Below are positions 9,661 to 20,280 of a stretch of DNA of 64,000 nucleotides, in pieces. The translations under genes and the position numbers were made by a program. Within the stretch, counting starts at the first letter, position 1; every line of letters begins with the position of its first letter. The notes under the pieces are model-generated. The model worked only from the letters and a program-made list of their open reading frames with translations. It had not been told where the DNA came from and ran no database searches. The DNA is from Eurosta solidaginis (Eukaryota > Arthropoda > Insecta > Diptera > Tephritidae). The DNA lies in the NCBI RefSeq assembly GCF_040869045.1, contig NC_090321.1, positions 128,083,689 to 128,147,688 of the forward strand, given 5' to 3'.

Positions 9661-11001
9661 CTAGCAATAATCTCCCATCATTTCTTCATTCCAAAAACCT
9701 TGGTAACGCTTTTCAAAAATCATGAGGTCTTGGTGAAACCTTTCACCCTGTTTATCACTTTCAGCACCTAGATTTGCGGGAAAATTATTAAATTGTGAAT
9801 GCAAAAAATGCATTTTGAGGGACATGTTGCATTTCATAGCACTGTAGATTTTCAACAAGGCTTTGACAATCTCTCTATAGTTGGGATCTGTGTTGTTGCC
9901 AAGAAATCCACTAACGACTTGCTTAAAGCTTTCCCAAGCCGCTGCTTCTACTGATGATAAATGATTCGCAAAATTTTCGTCTTTCAGCAACTTTCTAATT
10001 TGTGGACCAACAAATATACTTTCTTTTAATTTGGCTTGAGTTGTTTTAGGGAAAAATTTCGTTAGGTACTGGAAGGATGGCGCGTCCTTATTTAAAGCCT
10101 TTACAAAATTTTTCATTAATCCTAATTTGATGTGAAGTGCTGGCAAAATAACTCGTTCGGGATTTACTAAAAGCGGGTTTGCGATATTGAAGGAACCTGG
10201 TACGTACTCAGCTCTTGGTGGCCAGTTTTCCTGAATATAATGGGTTTTTCTAGCACGGCTGTCCCAAAGACAGCAATATTTAGTGAAACCTCCTTGAAGT
10301 CCGAGAATTATAGATACAAACTGGGATGTATTTCATATACTATTTATTTTAAATTGTACCACCGAAACTGCTTACCTTTAAGTCCGCACAAATTTTCCAA
10401 TTAAATTTTTTATATTGAATGAGCTCAAGTAAATTGGATATGCTTAAATAAGTTTCTTTAGTATTCTCAGAATGTGCCACTGGTATTGACGCTAACGAAT
10501 TTCTTTTATGGAGTAGTGCTGCTTTTAAACTATGCTTTGAACTGTCTATAAACAAGCGCCAATCATCCATTTTATTTTCTAATTTTAGTGCTTCAAATAA
10601 ACCTTGAACATCATTGCAGTAGCAAATATTTTCACTTTTAGTAAAAAAAAGAAGAGAAAGTTTTGTGTCTATTTCGAAATTTGGAAGTACATGTCGAAGG
10701 GCCCAGGCGGCCCCATTGCTCAAACGAGATCCTAGAACTTCGCTATCAAATTTCGATAATTTCAAATCTGTGGCCAAGTCATTAAGTTCGACTTGTGAAA
10801 CTCGATGTGGGAGGCGCAAGTAAAATGATGTGTCCAAGATTTATCGAGATTTTTTGCACGGAAACCGAAATAATGAAAGTATGCACCTTTGACAGAATGA
10901 GTTATTTTCCGAGCTGAGTTTCCGAAAATATAATGTCCGCAAATAAATCAAAAATCATCCGGATTATTTTTACATTTAAAATCTCTTTTGCAACAAGCCA
11001 T
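9661..11001 (-). pseudogene. Gene of the long-TIR DNA transposon, copy 1 (intron-containing, unrecognised family)
   Basis: An ATG at 11001 opens 'MACCKRDFKCKNNPDDF', then a TGA where a Cys would complete a Cys-x2-Cys. Residues resume with 'FICGHYIFGNSARK'. A deletion joins this to 'VELNDLATDLKLSKF', 'WRLFIDSSKHSLKAALLH' and 'FNWKICADLK'. A 55-bp intron with GT-AG ends (10375-10321) leads into 'LGLQGGFTKYC', 'WDSRARKTHYIQENWP', 'LPALHIKLGLMKNFVKALN' and 'GERFHQDLMIFEKRYQGFW', ending in TAG at 9663-9661 where Trp is expected. From memory a similar uncharacterised protein is scattered through arthropod and cnidarian genomes. I cannot assign a function; its position between long inverted repeats suggests a transposon gene. 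Confidence 0.6.
10321..10375 (-). other. Predicted 55-bp intron in the transposon gene, copy 1
   Basis: The donor reads AAAG|GTAAGC and the acceptor ATCCCAG|T on the minus strand. Removing it joins 'ICADLK' to 'LGLQGGFTKYC' in frame. The same-length intron is in copy 2 at 16072-16018, where the joined residues read 'DLKVVAIILGLQGG'. Confidence 0.65.
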
Positions 11002-11849
11002 TTCGTATACATATCTACCGATACAGTATGTATAAATTTGCACTACAATTTGCAAAACAAAATCTAAAACAAACAGTAGTGACAATTAAATACTTGATGT
11101 CTTTTTAAATTTATTACACCCTAAAGTAGAGTGACCAAATGTCTCGCCAATTTTATCAAAGTAATACAAAAATTTTAGGATAGACGCTTGCAAGTTAACG
11201 GGCCTATAGTGTCAACGGTAGGTCCGATTGTTGTATTGGTATGCTTAAAATTTTCGTAGTTAAATAGGAGGGCTAACTTTTTTTCGTCCATAGAATTTTT
11301 CCGTTTTTAAAGTGGTTAAATCTGAAATTTTGTAAAAAATTTCTTTTTTTCTCAAAATTTTTTGAACGTTTTTTGGCATAGTGGCCAAACTACTGAAGAT
11401 ACTGAAAGGAGGTGAGGGCAATAAATGTTCATGGTAATTATTATAATGTATAATTCAACAGTTTAAAACAAAAAAATGAAAACTACAAATTTTTCCCCTA
11501 CCTATATGAACTAGTGTTCTGCAAAAATGGGAACTTTCATATTTTCGGCGATATCTCGGAAACTATATCTGACACAGGAAAATGGAGGTAATATTCGGAA
11601 TCAGGAGAAAATTTTACTTTAGGAAAGGCCTATTTTATTTTTGGAGTTTTTTTTGTCGAGTAGTGTTACCGTCTGTATATTCACCCCTATTCTGCATTTT
11701 GACTTGGATTGGAATTTTTTCGATTTGGCAACTTTGGTATTCTGTGTTCAAATCTCTTTCGATCCAACTTCGAATCGTTCGATTTTGTGTGTTCTGCATT
11801 TCGATCGTAGTTCCGTTTTTCTAAGTTGCAAATTATTAACATAATTTTA

Positions 11850-12000
11850 AAGAAAAATTTCAAAGCAACTACTACAATATTAAAGGCAGATGTCGATGCC
11901 GAAGTCCTTGGACGAATTTGCCCCGAAAAAGTATCTAACACATACTCGAAAGCATCCTTATTAAGTCGAAAGTTTTTTTTGTGAACTTAAATAAGTCATT
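11850..12000 (-). pseudogene. PIF/Harbinger transposase N-terminal fragment, copy 1
   Basis: The minus strand encodes 'NFRLNKDAFEYVLDTF' and, in the same frame, 'RPRTSASTSAFNIVVVALKF'. This is the helical segment before the DDE domain in Harbinger-type transposases, as I recall the family. An extra base just after 'ATGACTTATTTAAGTTCA' puts the putative start out of frame, and no DDE residues follow. The equivalent in copy 2 (17980 onward) lacks that shift. Confidence 0.5.
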
Positions 12001-12425
12001 AAACTTTACCAATTTTAAGTTCAATTTCTTAAAATTCGTCACTCATCTCAAATGGATGAACGCAATATTTGCCGTTCCATTCTCGCCTGGCCTTTTTCGT
12101 ATGCGTTGCTTTCCAACTCCACAAATAATGCCGCGGCTATTGATTCCATTATAATAGACAGCTATAATTTGTGTCTGTTCGTTGGGTCCAGTTATATGCC
12201 AAAGCAAGCTACCGGAGTAGAGGAAGGTGAAGCAAAAACGTAAACAATCCTTGCGTAAAGAATAAATAAATCTTTATAAAGTATTTTAAGCCAGTGCAAT
12301 GAAATTAGCATCCATAAAATTCAGAACATGTCAACTGTATTCGTGCAGGAATCCGTTTTAACAAAACTTGGTGTCCACGGCAGGGAATTGGCCAAAAGAA
12401 CGACACAAACACAATTACAATTATG

Positions 12426-12925
12426 CAGGGATGCACTTCAACGTTAAGCTAATCGTTTGTCAAAAAATTTCCACCGTTTCCGTTGAAACACTTCGAAATA
12501 TTATCGATAAAGAAATTATCAAGATAAATTGTATCTCGTGTTTAACCGAAACGAAAAGCTTTCGTTAACGTTAAAAACGTTAACAAAAACGTGATACTTT
12601 ATGTTTGAATTGTGCTGGCAATGCTATAGCCATGGTGAAGCCGTAAGGCGGTAAAAGCGAGCGGACATACACACAAACTCCATGCAATTTGTTTGTGTAA
12701 TTCGTTGGTGGTAATGTTAAAAATACTCTGTGAAATTTTCGTACTGTCAAAATTGATGAGAAAAGTTGCAATCAGCTTGGCTAATGCTTTCTTTCACCTT
12801 ACTGACTCCGCCATCAATCAGCTTTGTCAGCATAGTTTGAAATTAATAATCAACATAAACGAAACAAAATCATTTCGTTAATTATCGTAACGAAATGATA
12901 TCGGTTCGTTGGTTAAGCATGCCTG
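12426..12925. mobile_element. Nonautonomous hAT-like element, 500 bp, 8-bp target duplication
   Basis: The termini are CAGGGATGC and GCATGCCTG, and the flanks are perfect 8-bp duplications CAATTATG at 12418-12425 and 12926-12933. Subterminal DNA is full of AACGTT and 'acgaaac' motifs. It has no transposase. A second copy lies at 25013-25843. Confidence 0.85.
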
Positions 12926-13261
12926 CAATTATGAAAACATTTCACTCAAAAAAATGTAACACTGCGGCAGTATATTCTATTGCTTTTTTTTGTACAAAAT
13001 GGCGTGGATAATACAATATAAACGTTTTTCAGTGTTTTTTACAAATTTTCTTTAAGTTATTTTGTTCCAATGTTCACACATTCCGTACAAACAGCTGATT
13101 TCGAAAAATCATTTGCTCTTTCTCTTCTCGTTACAATTCCGTCGTAATGCAGAATACCCAACTTCGATTAAAGCGGAGCGTAGAACGGGAACGTAATCGA
13201 AATGCATAATAGGGGTGATTGTCTTTCACTTCAGGCCTTTACCGTAAGTGGTTTTTAGCTT

Positions 13262-14493
13262 GTTTATTTACCACGAATAGTATTCCTGCCAAGATTCCAA
13301 GGGCTTTTGATTTCGCCCTGCAGAACTTTTTCATTTTCTTCTACTTAATATGGTAGGTGTCACACTCATTTTACAAAGTTTTTTCTAAAGTTTTATTTTG
13401 TGTCAATAAACCAATCCAATTACCATGTTTCATCTCTTTTTTCATATTTGGTATAGAATTATGGCATTTTTGAAATTTTCGTAATTTTCGAAATTGAAAA
13501 AGTGGGCGTGGTCATGTAGGATTTCAGCCATTTTTTATACCAAGGCAAAGTGAGTTCAGATAAGTACGTGAACTTTAGTAAAGATATATCGATTTTTGCT
13601 CAAGTTATCGTGTTAAAGGCCGAGCGAAAGGACAGAAGGTCGACTGTGTATAAAAACTGGGCGTGGCTTCAACCGATTTCGCCCATTTTCATAGAAAACA
13701 ATTATCGTCAGAGAATCCATGCCCCTACCAAATTTCACAAGGATTGGCAATTTTTTTTCGACTTATGGCATTAAAAGTATTCTAGACGAATTAAATGAAA
13801 AAGGCGGGCCCACGCCCATTTTGAAATTTTCTTTTATTTTTGTATTTTGTTGCACCATATCATAGCTGAAGTTGAATGTTGACATAATTGACTTATTCAT
13901 TTTAAATTTTTTGTTAAAATTTGACTTAAACATTTTTTTTAAAAGTGGGCGTCTTTGTCATTCGATTTTTCAATTCGATTTGCCAAATTTCATCGTGATA
14001 TCTTCAACGACTGGCAAATTACAGCTTGCAAGACTTTTAAATTACCTTCTTTTAAAAGAGGGCGGTGCCAAACCCATTGTCCAAAATTGTACTAATTTTC
14101 TATTTTGAGTCATAAGGTCAACACACCTACCAAGTTTCATCGCATTAGCCGTTTTTGGTAATGAATTATCGCACTTTTTCGGTTTTTCGAAATTTTCGAT
14201 ATCGAAAGAGTGGCCGTGGTTATGGTCCGATTTCGCTCATTTTAAACAGTGATCTGAGATGAGTGCCCAGGAATCTACATACCAAATTTCATCAAGATAC
14301 CTAAAAATTTACTCAAGTTATCGTGTTAACGGGCAGATGGACGGACGGACATGGCTAAATGAATTTTTTTTTTGCCCAGATCATTTCGACATATAGAAGT
14401 CTATATCTATTTCGATTAGTTTATGACGTTACGGATTACTGTTATGCGAACAAAGTTAATATACTCTGTGAGCTCTGCTTAGCTGAGTATAAA
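13262..14493. repeat. Composite dispersed repeat, copy 2 (no tandem array)
   Basis: It starts at 'ttaccacgaatagtattcc' and ends 'cttagctgagtataaa'. It holds only the non-tandem tail of the composite repeat; the array and the left terminus are absent. Confidence 0.8.
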
Positions 14494-15351
14494 AATGAGT
14501 TTAACGCTTTATCTTTATCGTCTGGGGTTTCATAAGTAATATCCTTTACAATTACACTACTCAACAAATTTTGATCAACTTTAGTCTCCAAGAATAAAAT
14601 AGGCCTTTGCCAAAGTGAAATTTTCTCCTGATTCCGAATATGGCTTCCATTTTCCTGTGGCAGATCTAGTTTCCGAGATATCGGCGAAAATATCAAAATT
14701 CCCATTTTTGCAGAACACTACTTCATATAGGTACGGCAAAAATTTGTATTTTTCTTTTTTTCGTTTTAAACTGTTGAATTATGCATTATACCAATTCCCG
14801 TAAAAATTTCTTGCCTTCACCTCCTTTATATATCTTCAGTAGTTTGGCCACTATGCTAAAAAACGTTCAAAAAATTTTGAAAAAAAAACGAAATTTTTTA
14901 CAAAATTTCAGATTTAACCACTTTAAAATCGGAAAAATTCTATTGAAGAAAAAAAGCTAGCCTTCTTATGTTGTAGGTCATTTCATTACGAAAATTTTGA
15001 GCATACCAGTACAACAATCGGACGTGCCGTTGAGACTATATCCCCGGTAACTTGCAAGCGTCTATCCTACAATTTTTTATAGAGACAATTTTTATTCAAA
15101 CTGCGTATTTTTTTTATAACGTTTTATTATTGACATATGTTTGCACGCTAAACTGTATTCAATTGAGTAATATGAGTATAAATCCGCAATTCAGTAAAAA
15201 ACAACAAAGACAACAACATTAAATACATACATATCTACATCTAAAAAAAAAGTCAAATTGAGCGATTTTACCGTGGTGGTCAATAGTGAGGGACGTGGGT
15301 ACTTTTAACTACCCGTTTATAATTTTCTGGGTTTGTCTCCCGTATTATTGT

Positions 15352-16988
15352 CTAGCAATAATCTCCCATCATTTCTTCATTCCAAAAACCTTGGTAACGC
15401 TTTTCAAAAATCATGAGGTCTTGGTGAAACCTTTCACCCTGTTTATCACTTTCAGCACCTAGATTTGCGGGAAATTATCCAAATGTGAATGCAAAAAATG
15501 CATTTTGAGGACATGTTGCATTTCATAGCACTGTCGATTTTCAACAAGGCTTTGACAATCTCTCTATAGTTGGGATCTGTGTTGTTGCCAAGAAATCCAC
15601 TAACGACTTGCTTAAAGCTGTCCCAAGCCGCTGCTTCTACTGATGATAAATGATTCGCAAAATTTTCGTCTTTCAGCAACTTTCTAATTTATGGACCAAC
15701 AAATATACCTTCTTTTAATTTGGCTTGAGTTATTTTAGGAAACATTTCGTTAGGTACTGGAAGGATGGCGCGTCCTTATTTAAAGCCTTTATAAAATTTT
15801 TCATTAATCCTAATTTGATGTGAAGTGCTGGCAAAATAACTCGTTCGGGATTTACTAAAAGCGGGTTTGCGATATTGAAGGCACCTGGTTCGTACTCAGC
15901 TCTTGGTGGCCAGTTTTCCTGAATATAATGGGTTTTTCTAGCACGACTGTCCCAAAGACAGAGAAAACAGCAATATTTAGTGAAACCTCCTTGAAGTCCG
16001 AGAATTATAGCTACAACCTGGGATGTATTTCATATACTATTTATTTTACATTTTACCACCGAAACTGCTTACCTTTAAGTCCGCACAAATTTTCCAATTA
16101 AATTTTTTATATTGAATGAGCTCAAGTAAATTGGATATGCTTAAATAAGTTTCTTTAGTATTCTCAGAATGTTCACTGGTATTGACGGTAACGAATTTCC
16201 TTTATGGAGTAGTGCTGCTTTTAAACTATGCTTTGAACTGTCTATAAACAAGCGCCAAGCATCCATTTTATTTTCTAATTTTAGTGCTTCAAATAAACCT
16301 TGAAAATCATTGCAGTAGCAAATATTTTCACTTTTAGTAAAAAAAGAAGAGAAAGTCTTGTGTCTTATTCAAAATTTGGAAGTACATGTCGAAGGGCCCA
16401 GGCGGCCCCATTGCTCAAACGAGATCCTAGAACTTCGCTATCAAATTTCGATAATTTCAAATCTCTGGCCAAGTCATTAAGTTCGACTTGTGAGACTCGA
16501 TGTGGGACCTCTCCTTCTTGTTCACTGTCTGAATTATCTGCTTCGGAGTCACTTTCGCTTGAGACTTCAAAACTTATTGGCGGCCTAGGTATGGGTAAGG
16601 TATGATCATGTAGTTTTGGTTTTTTTGCTGATGCCACATTTGGATAACTTATTAATTTCCTCTTTTTTCTCGTTTTACCTTTAAGGTCTATCGCGCAAAA
16701 ATATCACTGGTTAAAGGGTTCATTTCACATCATTGGAACACCAAACTTCATGTTATGACCTTTAACCGATACCCATCTCATTAAAGTTAATCTACATCAG
16801 GCGCAAATAAAATGAGGTGTCCAAGATTTATCGAGATTTTTTGCACGGAAACCGAAATAATGAAAGTATGCACCTTTGACAGAATTAGTTATTTTCCGAG
16901 CTGAGTTTCCGAAAATATAATGTCCGCAAATAAATCAAAAATTATCCGGATTATTTTTACATTTAAAATCTCTTTTGCAACAAGCCAT
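15352..16988 (-). pseudogene. Gene of the long-TIR DNA transposon, copy 2 (unrecognised family)
   Basis: From the ATG at 16988 the frame reads 'MACCKRDFKCKNNPDNF', TGA, 'FICGHYIFGNSARK', 'DKSWTPHFICA', TGA, 'CRLTLMRWVSVKGHNM', 'GVPMM', TGA, 'NEPFNQ', TGA, 'YFCAIDLKGK', then 'SYPNVASAKKPKLHDH' and an acidic Ser/Glu/Asp run. These Cys and His residues suggest an N-terminal zinc module. After 'VELNDLARDLKLSKF' and a 55-bp intron it continues with 'LGLQGGFTKYCCFLCLWDS' and 'LPALHIKLGLMK'. Frameshifts near 16370, 16170 and 15510 and a TAG at 15354 add further damage. The first TGA and the last TAG are shared with copy 1. No function is assigned. Confidence 0.6.
16018..16072 (-). other. Predicted 55-bp intron in the transposon gene, copy 2
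   Basis: The donor is AAAG|GTAAGC and the acceptor ATCCCAG|G. Removal restores 'DLKVVAIILGLQGG'. Length and splice sites equal those of copy 1. Confidence 0.7.
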
Positions 16989-17667
16989 TTCGTATACACA
17001 TCTACCAATACAGTGTGTATAAATTTGCACTACAATTTGCAAAACAAAATCTACAACAAACAGTAGTGACAATTAAATACTTGATGTCTTTTTAAATTTA
17101 TTACACCCTAAGGTAGAGTGACCAAATGTCTCGCCAATTTTATCAAAGTAATACAAAAATTTTAGGATAGACGCTTGCAAGTTAACGGGCCTATAGTGTC
17201 AACGGTAGGTCCGATTATTGTATTGGTATGCTTAAAATTTTCGTGGTTAAATAGGAGGGCTAACTTTTTTTCGTCCATAGAATTTTTCAGTTTTTAAAGT
17301 GGTTAAATCTGAAATTTTGTAAAAAATTTCTTTTTTTCTCAAAATTTTTTAAACGTTTTTTGGCATAGTGGCCAAACTACTGAAGATACTGAAAGGAGGT
17401 GAGGGCAAGAAATGTTCATGGGAATTATTATAATGTATAATTCAACAGTTTAAAACGAAAAAATGAAAACTACAAATTTTTCCTCTACCTATATGAACTA
17501 GTGTTCTGCAAAAATGGGAATTTTCATATTTTCGCCGATATGTCGGAAACTATATCTGCCACAGAAAAATGGAAGTAATATTCGGAATCATGAGAAAATT
17601 TTACTTTAGGAAAGGCCTGTTTTATTTTTGGAGTTTTTTTGTCGAGTAGTGTTACCGTCTGTATATT

Positions 17668-17999
17668 CGCCCCTATTCTGCATTTCGACTTGGATTGGAA
17701 TTTTTTCGATTTGGTAACTTTGGTATTCTGTGTTCCCATCTCGATCCAACTTCGAATCGTTCGATTTTGTGCGTTCTGCATTTCGATCGTAGTTCCGTTT
17801 TTCTAAGATGCAAATTATTAACAGAATTTTAAAGAAAAATTTCAAAGCAGCTACTACAATATTAAAGGCAGATGTCGATGCCGAAGTCCTTGGACGAATT
17901 TGCACCGCAAAAGTATCTAACATATACTTGAAAGCATCCTTATTAAGACGAAAGTTTTTTTTTGAACCTAAATAAGTCATTAAACTTTACCAATTTTAA
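17668..17999 (-). mobile_element. PIF/Harbinger fragment, copy 2, with transposase N terminus
   Basis: The left terminus CGCCCCTATTCTGCATTTCG is preceded by ATT. An ATG at 17980 starts 'MTYLGSKKNFRLNKDAFKY' and continues with 'MLDTFAVQIRPRTSAS' and 'FNIVVAALKFFFKILLI', a Harbinger-type N-terminal helical segment. The frame then runs through terminal DNA without a DDE domain. The other end is cut off by the tandem repeat at 18001. Confidence 0.6.
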
Positions 18000-18000
18000 T

Positions 18001-19190
18001 TTTTTATCGGCCTATTGATAAATCATTCAAGGTTCGAATCGAGCTCAAGGCCAGAACAATAATTTTTTTCTAATGATAATTATTGTTATTTTTTAATTTT
18101 TCTAAATTTGAAAAATTGTATTTTGTTTTTGGAATAGTAAGTAGAAAAATTTTCAGACAACCTGCCATAGCTGCGCAGATAGATCCATTTCGAAGGGTGC
18201 TAAGCCTTCATCATCAGTACGTTTTAGGCATGCTGCGCTAATCATTTAGCTATACAGCGGTGGTTTGTTTGACTGGCAAATTTGCTACTTCTATTCCTTT
18301 TTACCAACTATATTTATTCGGTGTTGCGCCATCTGGTGCAAATCACTGATAATGCTGGATTTTTGTTTATTGTCAATTACTTTGTTTTACATTCCCAAGT
18401 GCTCATGGTATATTAACAATTGTTTTTGTTTTTATCGGCCTATTGATAAATCATTCAAGGTTCGAATTGAGCTCAAGGCCAAAACAATAATTTTTTTCTA
18501 ATGATAATTATTGTTATTTTAGAATTTTCTTAATTTGAAAAATCGTATTTTGTTTTTGGAATAGTAAGTAGACAATTTTTCAGACAACCTGCCATAGCTG
18601 CGCAGATAGGCCCATTTCGAAGGGTGCTAAGCCTTCATCATCAGTACGCTTTAGATACAGCGGTGGTTTGTTTGACTGGCAAATTTGCTACTTCTATTCC
18701 TTTTTACCAACAATATTTATTCAGTGTTGCGCCATCTGGTGCAAATCACTGATAATGCTGGATTTCTGTTTATTGTCAATTACTTTGTTTGACATTCCCA
18801 AGTGCTCATGGTTTATTAACAATTGTTTTTGTTTTTATCGGCCTATTGATAAATCATTCAAGGTTCGAATCAAGCTCAAGTCCAGAACAATAATTTTTTT
18901 CTAATGATAATTATTGTTATTTTTTAATTTTTCTAAATTTGAAAAATTGTATTTTTTTTTGGAATAGTAAGTAGAAAATTTTTCAGACAACCTGCCATAG
19001 CTGCGCAGATAGATCCATTTCGAAGGGTGCTAAGCCTTCATCATCAGTACGCTTTAGGCATGCTGCGCATTAGGCATTTAGTAATACAGCGGTGGTTTGT
19101 TTGACGGGCAAATTTGCTACTTCTATTCCTTTTTACCAACTATATTTATTCAGTGTTGCGCCATCTGGTGCAAACTACAGATATTTAAAT
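18001..19190. repeat. Tandem repeat of about 400-430 bp, three units
   Basis: The phrase 'tatcggcctattgataaatc' recurs near 18005, 18436 and 18836. Each unit also has 'acaacctgccatagctgcgc', 'ccttcatcatcagtacg' and 'gttgcgccatctggtgcaaa'. The spacing (431, then 400) differs because a 'ggcatgctgcgc' stretch is present or absent. It has no coding content that I trust. Confidence 0.85.
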
Positions 19191-19361
19191 AAATACATTT
19201 TATTACGTTGTATAATACGTTGTGGTTGCTAAAAACCAACTCTTTGCTTTTCCAGTTTGAGTTTTCTTTGATAAACTGGACAATCAATACTCATTATGTT
19301 ATGATCAGTACATAACTTGGATCCTAACTGGTTATTGGCATCCAAACAGTTTCCGCATTTG

Positions 19362-19760
19362 TTAAACTGCACTCTCTTTACATTCCTCAACTTTATGCTC
19401 CCCTAAACACTTGATACATCTTTGTTTGTGAGTGCAATAACTAGCTATGTGATTGAATACTAAACATTTATAGCACTTTCTGACCGTTTGCCCATCGTAT
19501 ACTGGGCATCGATCCCCACTAACGTTAATTTTCTTGCATTTGAAAGCATCTTCAAAATATTTGTGCTCCATTTTATATGATATGTGCAGTTTTGTTATCT
19601 TTCTTAGAATGGATAATTTTTACATATTTCAATTTGGCCTCTCTCAATACTTCATTTTGAGCAACAACTATTTCTTCTTCCTTATGTTCCCGACTAATAT
19701 TAGCAACAACAATTTTTGGGCAATGGGCTTTGGGTTCAGCAATATTCTAGGTATTTTGAT
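19362..19760 (-). pseudogene. Zinc-knuckle ORF1 fragment of a non-LTR retrotransposon
   Basis: On the minus strand the frame reads 'PKIVVANISREHKEEEIVVA', 'YVKIIHSKKDNKTAHIIYKM', 'YFEDAFKCKKINVSGDRCPV' and then two CCHC knuckles: 'CYKCLVFNHIASYC' and 'CIKCLGEHKVEEC'. These bind nucleic acid in gag-like ORF1 proteins. It stops with TAA-type context at 19362. Its RT is not found downstream on this strand (18001-19190 is tandem repeat), so the rest of the element has been lost. It lies head to head with the plus-strand element that starts near 19902. Confidence 0.65.
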
Positions 19761-19901
19761 ATAATCTTTCAGTTAGGGTATCTTTTATTTTGTTTTTATC
19801 ATTGATTGGCTTTGCACTTATTATTATAGTACCATTGTTTTTATATAATACTTCGATACACAAACAAGTAATCAATCAATGCATGAAACGAGTCAAATCG
19901 G

Positions 19902-20212
19902 AATTCGCGTGATTTTGTTAGTGGCATTAATGACAACGCTGATTTGGATGTGTTTGTGAAATATAATTGGATCCATGTTTCATATTTTAGGCCGCCAGTT
20001 ACTGAAGAGAGTATTGCTAAATACATTTCTTTTCACTTTGGCATTGCTTCCTCCAAATTAGCTTGCTTCAAGTTGACTAAGAGAGATGTCGATGTAAACT
20101 CTCTGGTGAGAGTCTCATTTATAATTCGTATGTTTGCATCTGACTACATCAAACTTTTTAACGCTGCGCTGTGACCTACCAACGTAATTATTAAACCCTT
20201 CCGTTTTTTCCG
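19902..20212 (+). pseudogene. ORF1 C-terminal domain of the plus-strand non-LTR element
   Basis: The frame reads 'SRDFVSGINDNADLDVFVKY', 'WIHVSYFRPPVTEESIAKYI', 'SSKLACFKLTKRDVDVNSLV', then TGA at about 20172 where a Trp is expected, and 'PTNVIIKPFRFFPKPG'. This is the RRM-like C-terminal domain of ORF1 proteins in such elements, as I recall them. The N-terminal half is missing. Confidence 0.55.
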
Positions 20213-20280
20213 AAGCCCGGAGAAAATCCTGTAGTGTCGTAGACTTAACTAATTCCCTAAATAATTGTCTTAACGAGCAA

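Larger units (their letters stand above)
5061..11666 (-). mobile_element. DNA transposon with about 0.5-kb terminal inverted repeats, copy 1
   Basis: Sequence from about 5061 ('acactactcaacaaa') to about 5530 is the reverse complement of about 11152-11666 (ending 'tttgtcgagtagtgt'). Shared landmarks are 'agtttggccactatgcc' and 'cttgcaagcgtctatcct'. Between the arms is one minus-strand gene (11001-9661) plus a later retrotransposon. The very long inverted repeats and a single gene suggest a cut-and-paste DNA element whose superfamily I cannot name. Confidence 0.7.
3955..12018. repeat. Duplicated composite block, copy 1
   Basis: The block consists of the tail of the composite repeat, a DNA transposon with long inverted ends, and part of a PIF/Harbinger element. 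It is repeated in the same orientation at 13262-17999. Homology starts around 'ccacgaatag' and stops after 'ctttaccaattttaa'. Copy 1 is longer because a 3.86-kb retrotransposon (5713-9569) is inserted, while it lacks about 300 bp of gene sequence present in copy 2. Confidence 0.8.
11682..13217 (-). mobile_element. PIF/Harbinger-like element, nonautonomous, with 3-bp target duplication
   Basis: The left terminus CACCCCTATTCTGCATTTTG and the reverse complement of the right terminus CACCCCTATTATGCATTTCG match closely, and both flanks carry ATT (11679-11681 and 13218-13220). A transposase N-terminal fragment reads on the minus strand at about 12000-11850. A 500-bp hAT-type element (12426-12925) is inserted inside. 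A 3-bp duplication fits PIF/Harbinger, although TWA is the usual target. Confidence 0.65.
14554..17652 (-). mobile_element. DNA transposon with about 0.5-kb terminal inverted repeats, copy 2
   Basis: The arms are about 14554-15087 and 17152-17652, ending 'acactactcaacaaa' and 'gtcgagtagtgt'. They enclose one minus-strand gene (16988-15352). No second insertion is present, so this copy gives the better gene model. Confidence 0.75.
13262..17999. repeat. Duplicated composite block, copy 2
   Basis: Same order and orientation as 3955-12018, without the Jockey-like insertion and with the gene region more complete. It ends inside the Harbinger fragment, where a roughly 400-bp tandem repeat begins at 18001. 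Confidence 0.8.

Noticed and set aside
15352..16988. Selenocysteine or UGA recoding in the transposon gene
   Set aside because: A TAG and several frameshifts are also present, so ordinary decay is the simpler explanation.
18265..18904. Repeated 78-codon frames with 'MFDWQICYFYSF'
   Set aside because: They exist only because the 400-bp tandem repeat is repeated; composition is not protein-like.
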